DNA of 7,322 nucleotides from an uncultured bacterium (GCA_903958115.1 CAJBRS010000075.1:1-7322), one strand, 5' to 3'; positions 1-5,286 are shown, numbered from the stretch's first letter. Made by a program: numbers and translations. The notes: generated by a model from the letters alone, not told the origin.

Positions 1-1023
1 GGTGGTGCTGGCGTTATTATGGATGTTCATACTGGCGAAATGGTTGCCATGGTTAGTTTTCCTGAGTATGACTCTCAAACAATGACAGATGGGTCAAATG
101 TTTCTGCTATCAATGGTTATTTTAAAAATAAAAATAATCCGTTTCTTGATAGGGTGACTGGAGGTCTCTATACTCCTGGCTCTATTATAAAACCATATGT
201 TGCATTGGCGGCTCTGCAGGAAAAAATTATCGATCCAAATAAACAGATTCATACTATCGGATATATTTCAGTGCCGAATCCTTATGACCCAACACACCCA
301 TCTATCTTTAAAGATTGGCAAAATCAGGGCGATGTAGATATGCGTAAGGCCATTGCCGAATCGTCCGATGTTTATTTTTATGAAGTCGGCGGAGGCTATC
401 AGGGGCAGGTTGGTCTTGGAATTAATAATATTGAAAAGTATGTTAGAACTTTCGGTTTCGGAGAAGCCTTTACTGGTATTTTTGCCGGACCAAAAGGAAC
501 CATTCCTAATGCAGAATGGAAGAAGGAAAATTTCAATGGAGAAGACTGGAGAATCGGTGATACATATCATACAGCTATCGGGCAGTACGGCTTTCAGGTA
601 ACACCTCTTCAGGCTGTACGTGCTGTTGCTTCATTGTCCAATAACGGAATTTTATTACAGCCAACATTGATTCATAATGACCCACGAGAATCTTCTACAT
701 TGAGACATAACGATGCTATTACAGACCCTGCTGATTATGAGATTGTAAGAGAGGGCATGAGACAGGGTGTACTTAACGGTGTGGCAAAAGCTTTGAATAT
801 TTCTGATGTAGAGGTTGCCGCTAAGACGGGTACTGCCCAGTTAGGTCTTCACAACGAATTTGTGAACTCTTGGGTAACTGGTTTTTTTCCATATAAAAAT
901 CCCAACTACGCCTTTGCTATTGTGATGGAGAAGGGACCCGTTCACTATGCTATTGGAGCTCCAGGAGTGATGGGGCAGATGTTGTTGTGGATGGGTAAAA
1001 ATACACCAGAGTATTTTAAATAA
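1..1023 (+). CDS. mrdA: Penicillin-binding protein 2-like transpeptidase (class B PBP), 3' part
   Basis: The reading frame is open from base 1, so the N-terminal membrane anchor and dimerisation domain lie outside the window; only the transpeptidase domain is here. Class B PBPs cross-link peptidoglycan by D,D-transpeptidation outside the cytoplasmic membrane. All three catalytic motifs are visible: the serine motif SIIK at 181-192 within YTPGSIIKP, the second motif SSD at 361-369, and KTG at 823-831 followed by TAQ. The family block AIGQYGFQVTPLQ starts at about 574. An SxD rather than SxN second motif is the form I know from PBP2/MrdA, so the elongasome paralogue is favoured over FtsI, and a separate FtsI-type gene sits at 6524. 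Methionine codons near base 19 are internal, not starts. The TAA stop is the first codon of a long hairpin. Family call is firm; the PBP2 subtype is inferred. Confidence 0.88.
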   Translation, partial: GGAGVIMDVHTGEMVAMVSFPEYDSQTMTDGSNVSAINGYFKNKNNPFLDRVTGGLYTPGSIIKPYVALAALQEKIIDPNKQIHTIGYISVPNPYDPTHPSIFKDWQNQGDVDMRKAIAESSDVYFYEVGGGYQGQVGLGINNIEKYVRTFGFGEAFTGIFAGPKGTIPNAEWKKENFNGEDWRIGDTYHTAIGQYGFQVTPLQAVRAVASLSNNGILLQPTLIHNDPRESSTLRHNDAITDPADYEIVREGMRQGVLNGVAKALNISDVEVAAKTGTAQLGLHNEFVNSWVTGFFPYKNPNYAFAIVMEKGPVHYAIGAPGVMGQMLLWMGKNTPEYFK

Positions 1024-1111
1024 TGCATAACATAATGTCCTTATAAAGAGAGTAAGGCTTGGCCTAGCGGCCACGAGCGCTCTCTTTATAAGGACATTAT
1101 GTTATGCATTA
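1021..1111. repeat. 32-bp perfect inverted repeat (long hairpin) overlapping the PBP stop codon
   Basis: Left arm 1021-1052 and right arm 1080-1111 are exact reverse complements over 32 bases, separated by a 27-nt loop (1053-1079). The left arm begins with the TAA stop of the PBP gene. The loop holds its own small dyad, TGGCC (1060-1064) and GGCCA (1069-1073) around TAGC. No T-tract follows the right arm, so it is not a standard intrinsic terminator, though it could still end or protect the PBP transcript. It may belong to the same class as the hairpin at 1735-1794: both carry ATAAC near the outer end of the left arm and start the loop with TAAG. Confidence 0.9.
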
Positions 1112-1139
1112 CCTGTATTGCGTTGGTATTTTTTGCCTA

Positions 1140-1168
1140 TTGCTAAAAGGGCATTTTTACTATACAAT
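1140..1168 (+). promoter_or_regulatory. Predicted sigma70-type promoter of greA
   Basis: TTGCTA (1140-1145, 4 of 6 to TTGACA) is spaced 17 nt from TACAAT (1163-1168), which lies within TATACAAT. The start of transcription would fall near 1175, giving a leader of about 29 nt with no recognisable Shine-Dalgarno before the ATG at 1204. The same TACAAT box with a 17-nt spacer recurs before the genes at 3401 and 4848, which strengthens the call. Confidence 0.6.
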
Positions 1169-1203
1169 TCCGGCGTAATTATCAATATTTAAAAACCCTT
1201 ATC

Positions 1204-1671
1204 ATGGCCGATCAGAAGGAATATTTATCAAAAGAAAAGTATGTTGAATTAGAAAAAGAGCTAGATCACCTTAAGAAAGTGGTTCGTCGCGAGGTGGCCG
1301 AAAATCTAGAATATGCTAAAGGTCTTGGAGACCTCTCTGAAAATGCTGAATACCAGGAAGCTCGAGCTAATCAAGCTTCTACCGAAGAAAGAATTGCCAA
1401 GCTTGAAAACATATTAAAGAATGCTGAAATAATGACTATTCATCATAGCAACGTGATTAGCATTGGTTCCACTGTACACGTTAAGAAAGAGGGCGATTCA
1501 AAAAATCGCATTTATCAGATTGTCGGTTCAGAAGAATCAGATATGGCGACAGGTAAAATTTCTCTTCGTTCCCCAATGGGCCAGGCTCTACAAGGAAAGG
1601 AAAAAGGTGATACATTTGTGTTAAATACTCCAGCCGGTAAGGTAAACTACACTATTTTAGAGATAGAGTAA
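1204..1671 (+). CDS. greA: Transcription elongation factor GreA
   Basis: GreA inserts its coiled coil into the secondary channel of RNA polymerase and stimulates cleavage of backtracked RNA, rescuing arrested complexes in the cytoplasm. The protein is 155 residues, close to the usual size of about 158. Residues 1 to about 75 form the charged N-terminal coiled-coil domain, and its tip carries the family signature GDLSENAEYQEAR with the catalytic acidic pair D43 and E46. From about residue 80 to the end is the globular FKBP-like domain, including GSTVHVKK and SPMGQALQGKEKGD. The ATG at 1204 gives a full-length N-terminus with no extension. No Shine-Dalgarno is visible; the start is preceded by CTTATC. 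It has its own promoter at 1140 and a strong terminator directly after the stop, so it is probably transcribed alone. The frame is intact. Confidence 0.97.
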   Translation: MADQKEYLSKEKYVELEKELDHLKKVVRREVAENLEYAKGLGDLSENAEYQEARANQASTEERIAKLENILKNAEIMTIHHSNVISIGSTVHVKKEGDSKNRIYQIVGSEESDMATGKISLRSPMGQALQGKEKGDTFVLNTPAGKVNYTILEIE

Positions 1672-1672
1672 C

Positions 1673-1715
1673 AAAAAAAGGCCGTGTCGCAGATGTGCGA
1701 CACGGCCTTTTTTTT
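1673..1715 (+). terminator. Rho-independent terminator after greA
   Basis: A perfect 12-bp GC-rich stem, GGCCGTGTCGCA (1680-1691) with its complement at 1696-1707, closes on a GATG loop and is followed by eight T (1708-1715). Seven A (1673-1679) precede the stem and can extend it by pairing with the T run, so the element could also work on the opposite strand. It starts 2 nt after the greA stop. Confidence 0.95.
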
Positions 1716-1734
1716 GTTGTATTCGCTACACTCA

Positions 1735-1794
1735 TATAACGTCAAACGAGGACTTGTGTAAGCGAGCTTCCACAAGTCCTCGTTTGACGTTATA
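1735..1794. repeat. 24-bp perfect inverted repeat (long hairpin) between greA and lysS
   Basis: Left arm 1735-1758 and right arm 1771-1794 are exact reverse complements over 24 bases with a 12-nt loop. The loop is itself nearly self-complementary (AAGC, GA, GCTT at 1760-1769). It lies just after the greA terminator, so termination does not explain it. Its right end, TTGACGTTATA, runs straight into the proposed -10 box of lysS at 1791-1796. If transcription starts downstream of that box, the palindrome acts as promoter DNA rather than as an RNA hairpin. Confidence 0.9.
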
Positions 1795-1796
1795 AT
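1769..1796 (+). promoter_or_regulatory. Possible lysS promoter with a consensus TATAAT and a very short leader
   Basis: TATAAT at 1791-1796 matches the -10 consensus exactly and ends 10 nt before the lysS ATG. A weak -35 (TCCACA, 1769-1774, 4 of 6) sits 16 nt upstream inside the palindrome. Transcription would begin about 3 nt before the ATG, making lysS nearly leaderless, which fits the absence of a Shine-Dalgarno. The -35 is poor and the region is AT-rich, so confidence is limited. Confidence 0.4.
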
Positions 1797-1806
1797 ACCC
1801 CTCATC

Positions 1807-3255
1807 ATGGCATCACTTGAGGAATTACGACAAGTTAGGATAAATAAACTAAATCTTCTAAAAGAGAAGGGAATTAACCCATATCCTATAGAGTCTCATA
1901 TTCAGTATTCTCTAAAAGAGGTTTCGGAAAAATTTGAAGAGATTGAGAGGTCGTCTGCAGAAATTGTTCTTGGTGGTCGCATTATGTCTTTACGTGAACA
2001 GGGCGCCATTATCTTTACTGATTTGTTTGATGGAACTGCTCGTTTTCAGGTGCTTGTTCATAAAGAAAAAATTGGAGACGATGCTTTTGATTTGTTTTCT
2101 AAAACTACTGATATTGGAGATTTTATAGAAGTCTCTGGTACATTATTTGTCACCAAGCGCGGACAACAAACCATTGAAGCTCATGGTTGGACGATGTTAT
2201 CTAAATCACTTAGACCTCTTCCAGAAAAATGGCACGGACTACAGGATACCGAAGAGCGTTTCCGTCGTCGCTATCTTGATACTTTGATGGATGAAGAGGT
2301 TCGTAATCGTTTTCTTATCAGATCAAAAATCGTCAGTACAATTCGACGCATTCTTGATTCAGAATCTTTTGTTGAAGTTGAAACTCCAATTTTACAAGGG
2401 CTCGCTGGAGGGGCGACAGCTCTTCCATTCAAAACTCATTTCAATGCCCTAGATGAAGATTTTTTCTTGCGTATTGCTCCAGAACTTTTTTTAAAGAAAT
2501 TATTGATCGGAGGTTTTCCTAAGGTCTATGAAATTGGCAGAAATTTTAGAAACGAGGGGATTGACGTTACTCATAACCCAGAGTTCACCATGCTTGAATT
2601 TTATGAGGCATACTCAGACGCTTCAAAACAAATGGTCTTTGTAGAAAAGCTAATTAAAGAAGTGGTGAAAACTGTTAGTCCAAGTAATTTAGAAATGGAT
2701 TTTGATAAACCTTTCAGTGTTGTTTCTTACGATGATTTGCTCAAAAATGCTGGTGTCAAAGAGGGAACGAAGGCCACTCGTGAAGAGGCTGAGGCGGTAG
2801 CAAAATCTAAAGATATAAAAGTTGCTCCTTCGGATAGCCGAGCTAAGATTTTAGATAATATATATAAGAAATCTTGTCGCGGAGAAATTATTAAACCTAC
2901 ATTTATTGTAGATTATCCCGCAGATTATCTGCCTCTCGCAAAGAGATCTATTGAAGACTCTTCTCTCGTCAGCGCCTTTCAGTTGATAATCGGAGGACTT
3001 GAATGCGTTAAGGCATTTTCTGAACTTAATGATCCTATTGATCAAAGAGAAAGATTTGCTAAAGGTGACGAAGAAAAAAAATCTGGAGACGGAGAAGCTC
3101 AAACTACAGATGACGAATTCATCGAAGCAATGGAATACGGTCAGCCTCCTGCTGGGGGAGTTGGCATTGGTATTGACCGGCTTGTAATGATTTTGACCAA
3201 TACTCACAACATTCGCGAAGTTATTCTTTTTCCTACATTAAGGCCTAAAAACTAG
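1807..3255 (+). CDS. lysS: Lysyl-tRNA synthetase, class II
   Basis: This enzyme charges tRNA-Lys with lysine using ATP in the cytoplasm. The 482-residue protein is near the normal bacterial length. An N-terminal helix leads to an OB-fold anticodon-binding domain (about residues 54-130). The class II catalytic core follows: motif 1 around FVEVETPIL (188-196), motif 2 at GRNFRNEGIDVTHNPEFTML (244-263), and motif 3 at GGVGIGIDRLVMIL (450-463). The C-terminus ILFPTLRP is typical. In the amino-acid binding segment the usual RFE...E-x-x-N-x-F/Y-SELND reads AFQ...ECVKAFSELND, with K402 where Asn is expected (see findings). The ATG at 1807 gives the standard N-terminus; no Shine-Dalgarno is seen. No terminator is visible after the stop, so transcripts may run towards the gene at 3401. 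Confidence 0.97.
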   Translation: MASLEELRQVRINKLNLLKEKGINPYPIESHIQYSLKEVSEKFEEIERSSAEIVLGGRIMSLREQGAIIFTDLFDGTARFQVLVHKEKIGDDAFDLFSKTTDIGDFIEVSGTLFVTKRGQQTIEAHGWTMLSKSLRPLPEKWHGLQDTEERFRRRYLDTLMDEEVRNRFLIRSKIVSTIRRILDSESFVEVETPILQGLAGGATALPFKTHFNALDEDFFLRIAPELFLKKLLIGGFPKVYEIGRNFRNEGIDVTHNPEFTMLEFYEAYSDASKQMVFVEKLIKEVVKTVSPSNLEMDFDKPFSVVSYDDLLKNAGVKEGTKATREEAEAVAKSKDIKVAPSDSRAKILDNIYKKSCRGEIIKPTFIVDYPADYLPLAKRSIEDSSLVSAFQLIIGGLECVKAFSELNDPIDQRERFAKGDEEKKSGDGEAQTTDDEFIEAMEYGQPPAGGVGIGIDRLVMILTNTHNIREVILFPTLRPKN

Positions 3256-3262
3256 CTGGTTC

Positions 3263-3312
3263 TACTTAAGTACTCATATTGACTTTCTGTCAATAAAGTG
3301 ATACAATATCAC
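3263..3312. promoter_or_regulatory. Cluster of three inverted repeats over the promoter of the 3401 gene (possible operators)
   Basis: Three perfect dyads lie in tandem: TACTTAAGTA (3263-3272); TATTGAC and GTCAATA around TTTCT (3277-3295), which contains the -35 box; and GTGATA and TATCAC around CAA (3298-3312), which contains the -10 box. The last two have centres 19 bp apart. Dyads that coincide with both promoter boxes are what a repressor operator looks like, but the three arms differ in sequence and no regulator gene is adjacent, so function is inferred. Confidence 0.4.
3279..3307 (+). promoter_or_regulatory. Strong predicted promoter of the 3401 gene
   Basis: TTGACT (3279-3284, 5 of 6) and TACAAT (3302-3307, 5 of 6) are separated by the optimal 17 nt, the best sigma70-type match in the window. 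Transcription would start near 3314, leaving a leader of about 87 nt before the ATG at 3401. Confidence 0.75.
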
Positions 3313-3365
3313 CAAACAAATACTTTTAGCTGTGGTCCGTGTGGATCAATTGGTTAATCGTATGC

Positions 3366-3391
3366 GTTCCTAGTCAAAAACCAAATAGGAG
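3366..3391 (+). promoter_or_regulatory. Shine-Dalgarno of the 3401 gene, able to pair with an upstream anti-SD segment
   Basis: AGGAG at 3387-3391 lies 9 nt before the ATG and is the only clear Shine-Dalgarno in the window. TAGGA (3386-3390) is complementary to TCCTA (3368-3372), and two G-U pairs could extend the stem, with a 13-nt loop. Such a hairpin would cover the ribosome binding site. It is short, so control of translation is only a possibility; the ribosome binding site itself is well supported. Confidence 0.6.
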
Positions 3392-3400
3392 TCAGTTATC

Positions 3401-4660
3401 ATGAAAAACTACGAGTTCAACGTTCGTGTTGTTGGCAAAGCAAATCTCAGTGAGCGTTTCTTTGAGGGAATCATCACTCACGGCGAGTACAAAGATCGCG
3501 GGATTGATCTGCCCTTCATCGGCGCCAGGATTGTGGATTTCCGTGACCCGCTCGATCCCTTCATCACTGAAGTGGAGACACGGTGGGCACTTAATCCTGG
3601 CGATGAGGTCATCGCCTCGGTAACCCCGAGTGATCTCAAGATGGAGCCGATCGCTTCGTTCAGTTGGGGTCCAGCCACTTCGAAAACCGGCAAACAATTG
3701 CCGTTCGGAAAGGCGCCGGCTTCAAAAGCTTCTGAAAAAGGTCGGGCTAACAACCGCAAGGTGGTTGGTACGATCTATCTTCCGGAGCTCGGCCTGCGGA
3801 AAAGTCCGCTCGGTCACGTGAGCGTTGTCGATGTCACCAATAACCGTCAGGTCTGGTGCGGTCCGATCAATCCGGAAAGATTTCCGGCGGCACTCGATGA
3901 TTCCACGAAGTATCGCTACTTCGCCTGGACCGTTTCAAGAGATGGCGTGGTTTCCAAAGTGGAGATCTGCAATCCCTTGGATGTGGAGATCAGACACTCA
4001 GTTGCGGTGGTTTTAACGCCGGCGTCTGCGACCCCAGCGAAAGCTGCGGTCAAAGTCATTCCCGTCGTCGAGATTGCTCTGACTCCAGTCTTGATCCCAG
4101 CCCCAACTCAAACCCCGACCAAAGCCAAAGGTAAAGGCAAAAAGTCGGCTACAGATGCGGGAGCAGACGGACCATTGCCTCGGAAGCCTGCTAAAGTCAG
4201 CAAGCGCCACAAGAGGCTTAGTTCTGAAGAAGAGGCTTCGTTGATTGGTGATGGTGTCCTCCTCGTCAAAAACAGCGGGCCGAAGGTTCCTGTTCCGACT
4301 CAGCCTCCGACAGCGAAAGCTGGCGAAGTGGCCGTGCCGAAAATCATTGCTACCAAGCTTGCGGAGGCATCGACAGAAGACCGGGTTTATGACGAAAAAG
4401 ACAAAACCCGTTATCGGATCATGAACCCGGATCGTCAGCAGCTCGATATCGGCAAGCTCAAGCAGCTCGTCGGTCGCGCCATCAAAGAAACACAAGAGGG
4501 TGGTTTGAGTGTCCTCGTTGACAGTCACGTCACTCTCGAGTGGGAGAAAACTCCTCGGCAATGGGTCCGTTGCACACAAAACATCGTGAAGGTCGGCGTT
4601 GACGCCTACTTCGCGAAGAATCCGTTGCAACCGGCTAAAGCTGAGCTGGCCACCGCCTAA
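3401..4660 (+). CDS. Unrecognised 419-residue protein with Ala/Pro/Lys-rich linker; GC-shifted gene
   Basis: I do not recognise this family. The start is secure: ATG with AGGAG 9 nt upstream. No signal peptide or membrane segment is seen, so a cytoplasmic protein is likely. Residues 1-92 and 119-207 look like compact beta-rich segments (for example VVGTIYLPELGL and GHVSVVDVTNNRQVWCGP) joined by a short basic linker. Residues 208-318 are low complexity, rich in Ala, Pro, Val and Lys, with basic clusters KAKGKGKK (241-248) and KVSKRHKR (265-272). Residues 319-405 form a charged C-terminal region ending in a Trp- and Val-containing segment. Base use differs sharply from the neighbours: sampled 60-base lines give 57% and 53% GC here against 32% in a lysS line. 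Promoter, Shine-Dalgarno and terminator are all its own, which suggests an acquired or specially expressed unit. A basic linker hints at nucleic-acid binding, but that is speculation. A Lys-rich segment lies in another frame just after the stop. Confidence 0.85.
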   Translation: MKNYEFNVRVVGKANLSERFFEGIITHGEYKDRGIDLPFIGARIVDFRDPLDPFITEVETRWALNPGDEVIASVTPSDLKMEPIASFSWGPATSKTGKQLPFGKAPASKASEKGRANNRKVVGTIYLPELGLRKSPLGHVSVVDVTNNRQVWCGPINPERFPAALDDSTKYRYFAWTVSRDGVVSKVEICNPLDVEIRHSVAVVLTPASATPAKAAVKVIPVVEIALTPVLIPAPTQTPTKAKGKGKKSATDAGADGPLPRKPAKVSKRHKRLSSEEEASLIGDGVLLVKNSGPKVPVPTQPPTAKAGEVAVPKIIATKLAEASTEDRVYDEKDKTRYRIMNPDRQQLDIGKLKQLVGRAIKETQEGGLSVLVDSHVTLEWEKTPRQWVRCTQNIVKVGVDAYFAKNPLQPAKAELATA

Positions 4661-4707
4661 ACCAAAAAGAAAGGCAAAAAAGAAAAAAGGCGGTTAAAAA
4701 ACAATAC

Positions 4708-4747
4708 GCGGCCCCTATGCACGAAAGTGCATGGGGGTCGTTTTTTT
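4708..4747 (+). terminator. Rho-independent terminator after the 3401 gene
   Basis: Stem 4708-4722 pairs with 4727-4741 (15 pairs including three G-U) around a stable GAAA tetraloop, with seven T at 4741-4747. The core is ATGCAC and GTGCAT plus a CCCC/GGGG block. It separates the unrecognised gene from the mraZ control region. Confidence 0.93.
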
Positions 4748-4757
4748 ATACAAATAA

Positions 4758-4766
4758 TGTGGATAA
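4758..4766 (-). promoter_or_regulatory. Exact DnaA-box match upstream of mraZ
   Basis: TGTGGATAA on the + strand reads TTATCCACA on the - strand, the classical high-affinity DnaA box. It lies just upstream of the proposed mraZ promoter and overlaps the degenerate TGGAT at 4760, which is in register with the MraZ-type boxes. A single 9-mer match can occur by chance in a window this size, so binding by DnaA is only suggested by its position. Confidence 0.35.
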
Positions 4767-4771
4767 GTGTG

Positions 4772-4800
4772 TTTGCATATGGGAGCTAGTGGTATACAAT
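4772..4800 (+). promoter_or_regulatory. Predicted promoter of the mraZ-led dcw operon
   Basis: TTTGCA (4772-4777, 4 of 6) is 17 nt from TACAAT (4795-4800), again within TATACAAT as before greA. Transcription would start near 4807, giving a leader of about 41 nt. The spacer, -10 box and start site are interleaved with the TGG(G/T)A boxes, as expected for a promoter repressed by MraZ. Confidence 0.65.
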
Positions 4801-4825
4801 GGTAACTAAGTGGGAAAAAGTGGTA
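4780..4825 (+). promoter_or_regulatory. MraZ operator: five phased TGG(G/T)A direct repeats
   Basis: Boxes are TGGGA (4780-4784), TGGTA (4790-4794), TGGTA (4800-4804), TGGGA (4811-4815) and TGGTA (4821-4825), with spacers of 5, 5, 6 and 5 nt, so all face one side of the helix. MraZ of Escherichia coli is known to bind TGGGN repeats separated by 5 nt in the promoter of its own operon; this array has the same design and sits upstream of mraZ, overlapping the promoter. A weaker in-register TGGAT occurs at 4760. MraZ autoregulation is the natural reading. Confidence 0.85.
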
Positions 4826-4847
4826 AATAAACCAACTCTCATTATCT

Positions 4848-5282
4848 ATGCTTATCGGCGAATATACACACTCAATAGACGACAAAAACCGCATTTCTCT
4901 GCCGGTTAAATTTAGGAAGGAAGTTGGTAAAAAGTTGGTTGCTACTCACGGTCTCGATAATTGTTTATTTCTATACCCGGTTAAAGAATGGCAGAAGATT
5001 GCAGAGAAGCTTGGTGGGCTTGGCTTCGGTCAGGCGGACACAAGAAGCTTCAATCGTTTCCTTCTTGCTGGTGCGGTGGAAATAGATGTCGATACTATCG
5101 GTCGAATTTTGATCCCAGATTTTTTAAGAGACTTTGCAGATTTGAAAGGAAAAGTAGTTTTTGCTGGAGTCCACAATCGGATCGAAATTTGGAACGAAAA
5201 GAAGTGGGTCGACTACAAGAAGAAGATTGAGATGGAGGCCGATAAATTAGCCGAGAAGCTCGGAGAGATAGGTGCAGTTTAA
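4848..5282 (+). CDS. mraZ: Transcriptional regulator MraZ
   Basis: MraZ is a ring-forming DNA-binding protein of the AbrB-like fold that controls the dcw cluster. The 144-residue product has the two tandem half-domains of the family: the first begins MLIGEYTHSIDDKNRISLP with D11, K13 and R15 of the DxKxR motif, the second has DVDTIGRILIP (80-90) with D82, G85 and R86 of the DxxGR motif. The first motif has Asn where Gly is common (DDKNR rather than DxKGR). A charged helical tail ends the protein. The ATG at 4848 matches the family N-terminus; no Shine-Dalgarno is visible, and the codon follows CATTATCT. Its likely target, five TGG(G/T)A boxes, lies 23-68 nt upstream. The next gene, rsmH, follows within 5 nt, the standard dcw order. 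Confidence 0.95.
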   Translation: MLIGEYTHSIDDKNRISLPVKFRKEVGKKLVATHGLDNCLFLYPVKEWQKIAEKLGGLGFGQADTRSFNRFLLAGAVEIDVDTIGRILIPDFLRDFADLKGKVVFAGVHNRIEIWNEKKWVDYKKKIEMEADKLAEKLGEIGAV

Positions 5283-5286
5283 AGTT

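Noticed and set aside
841..1074. Minus-strand open frame at the end of the PBP gene
   Set aside because: It overlaps conserved PBP coding sequence and the hairpin, and shows no start signals or known features.
1021..1794. The two long hairpins as integron attC sites (ATAAC and GTTAT at the ends)
   Set aside because: The ends do not fit RYYYAAC and GTTRRRY, the stems are perfect with no extrahelical bases, and the genes between are housekeeping genes with their own promoters.
1716..1806. T-box or lysine riboswitch in the lysS leader
   Set aside because: The sequence between the greA terminator and lysS is only about 90 nt and is almost entirely the palindrome; no T-box bulge sequence or lysine-aptamer structure is seen.
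3334..3385. tRNA-like stretch in the leader of the 3401 gene (GTGGATCAATTGGTTAATCG resembles a D arm)
   Set aside because: No matching acceptor stem, anticodon stem or TTC loop follows, and the D stem has a mismatch; at best a chance resemblance.
4013..4630. Long open frame on the - strand inside the 3401 gene (205 codons)
   Set aside because: It is the antisense shadow of a GC-richer gene, has no ribosome binding site, and its product is Arg-, Ser- and Leu-rich without recognisable motifs.
5272..5286. GTG at 5272 as the rsmH start
   Set aside because: It has GGAG upstream and remains possible, but it overlaps mraZ and adds five residues not needed for the family N-terminus; ATG at 5287 is preferred.
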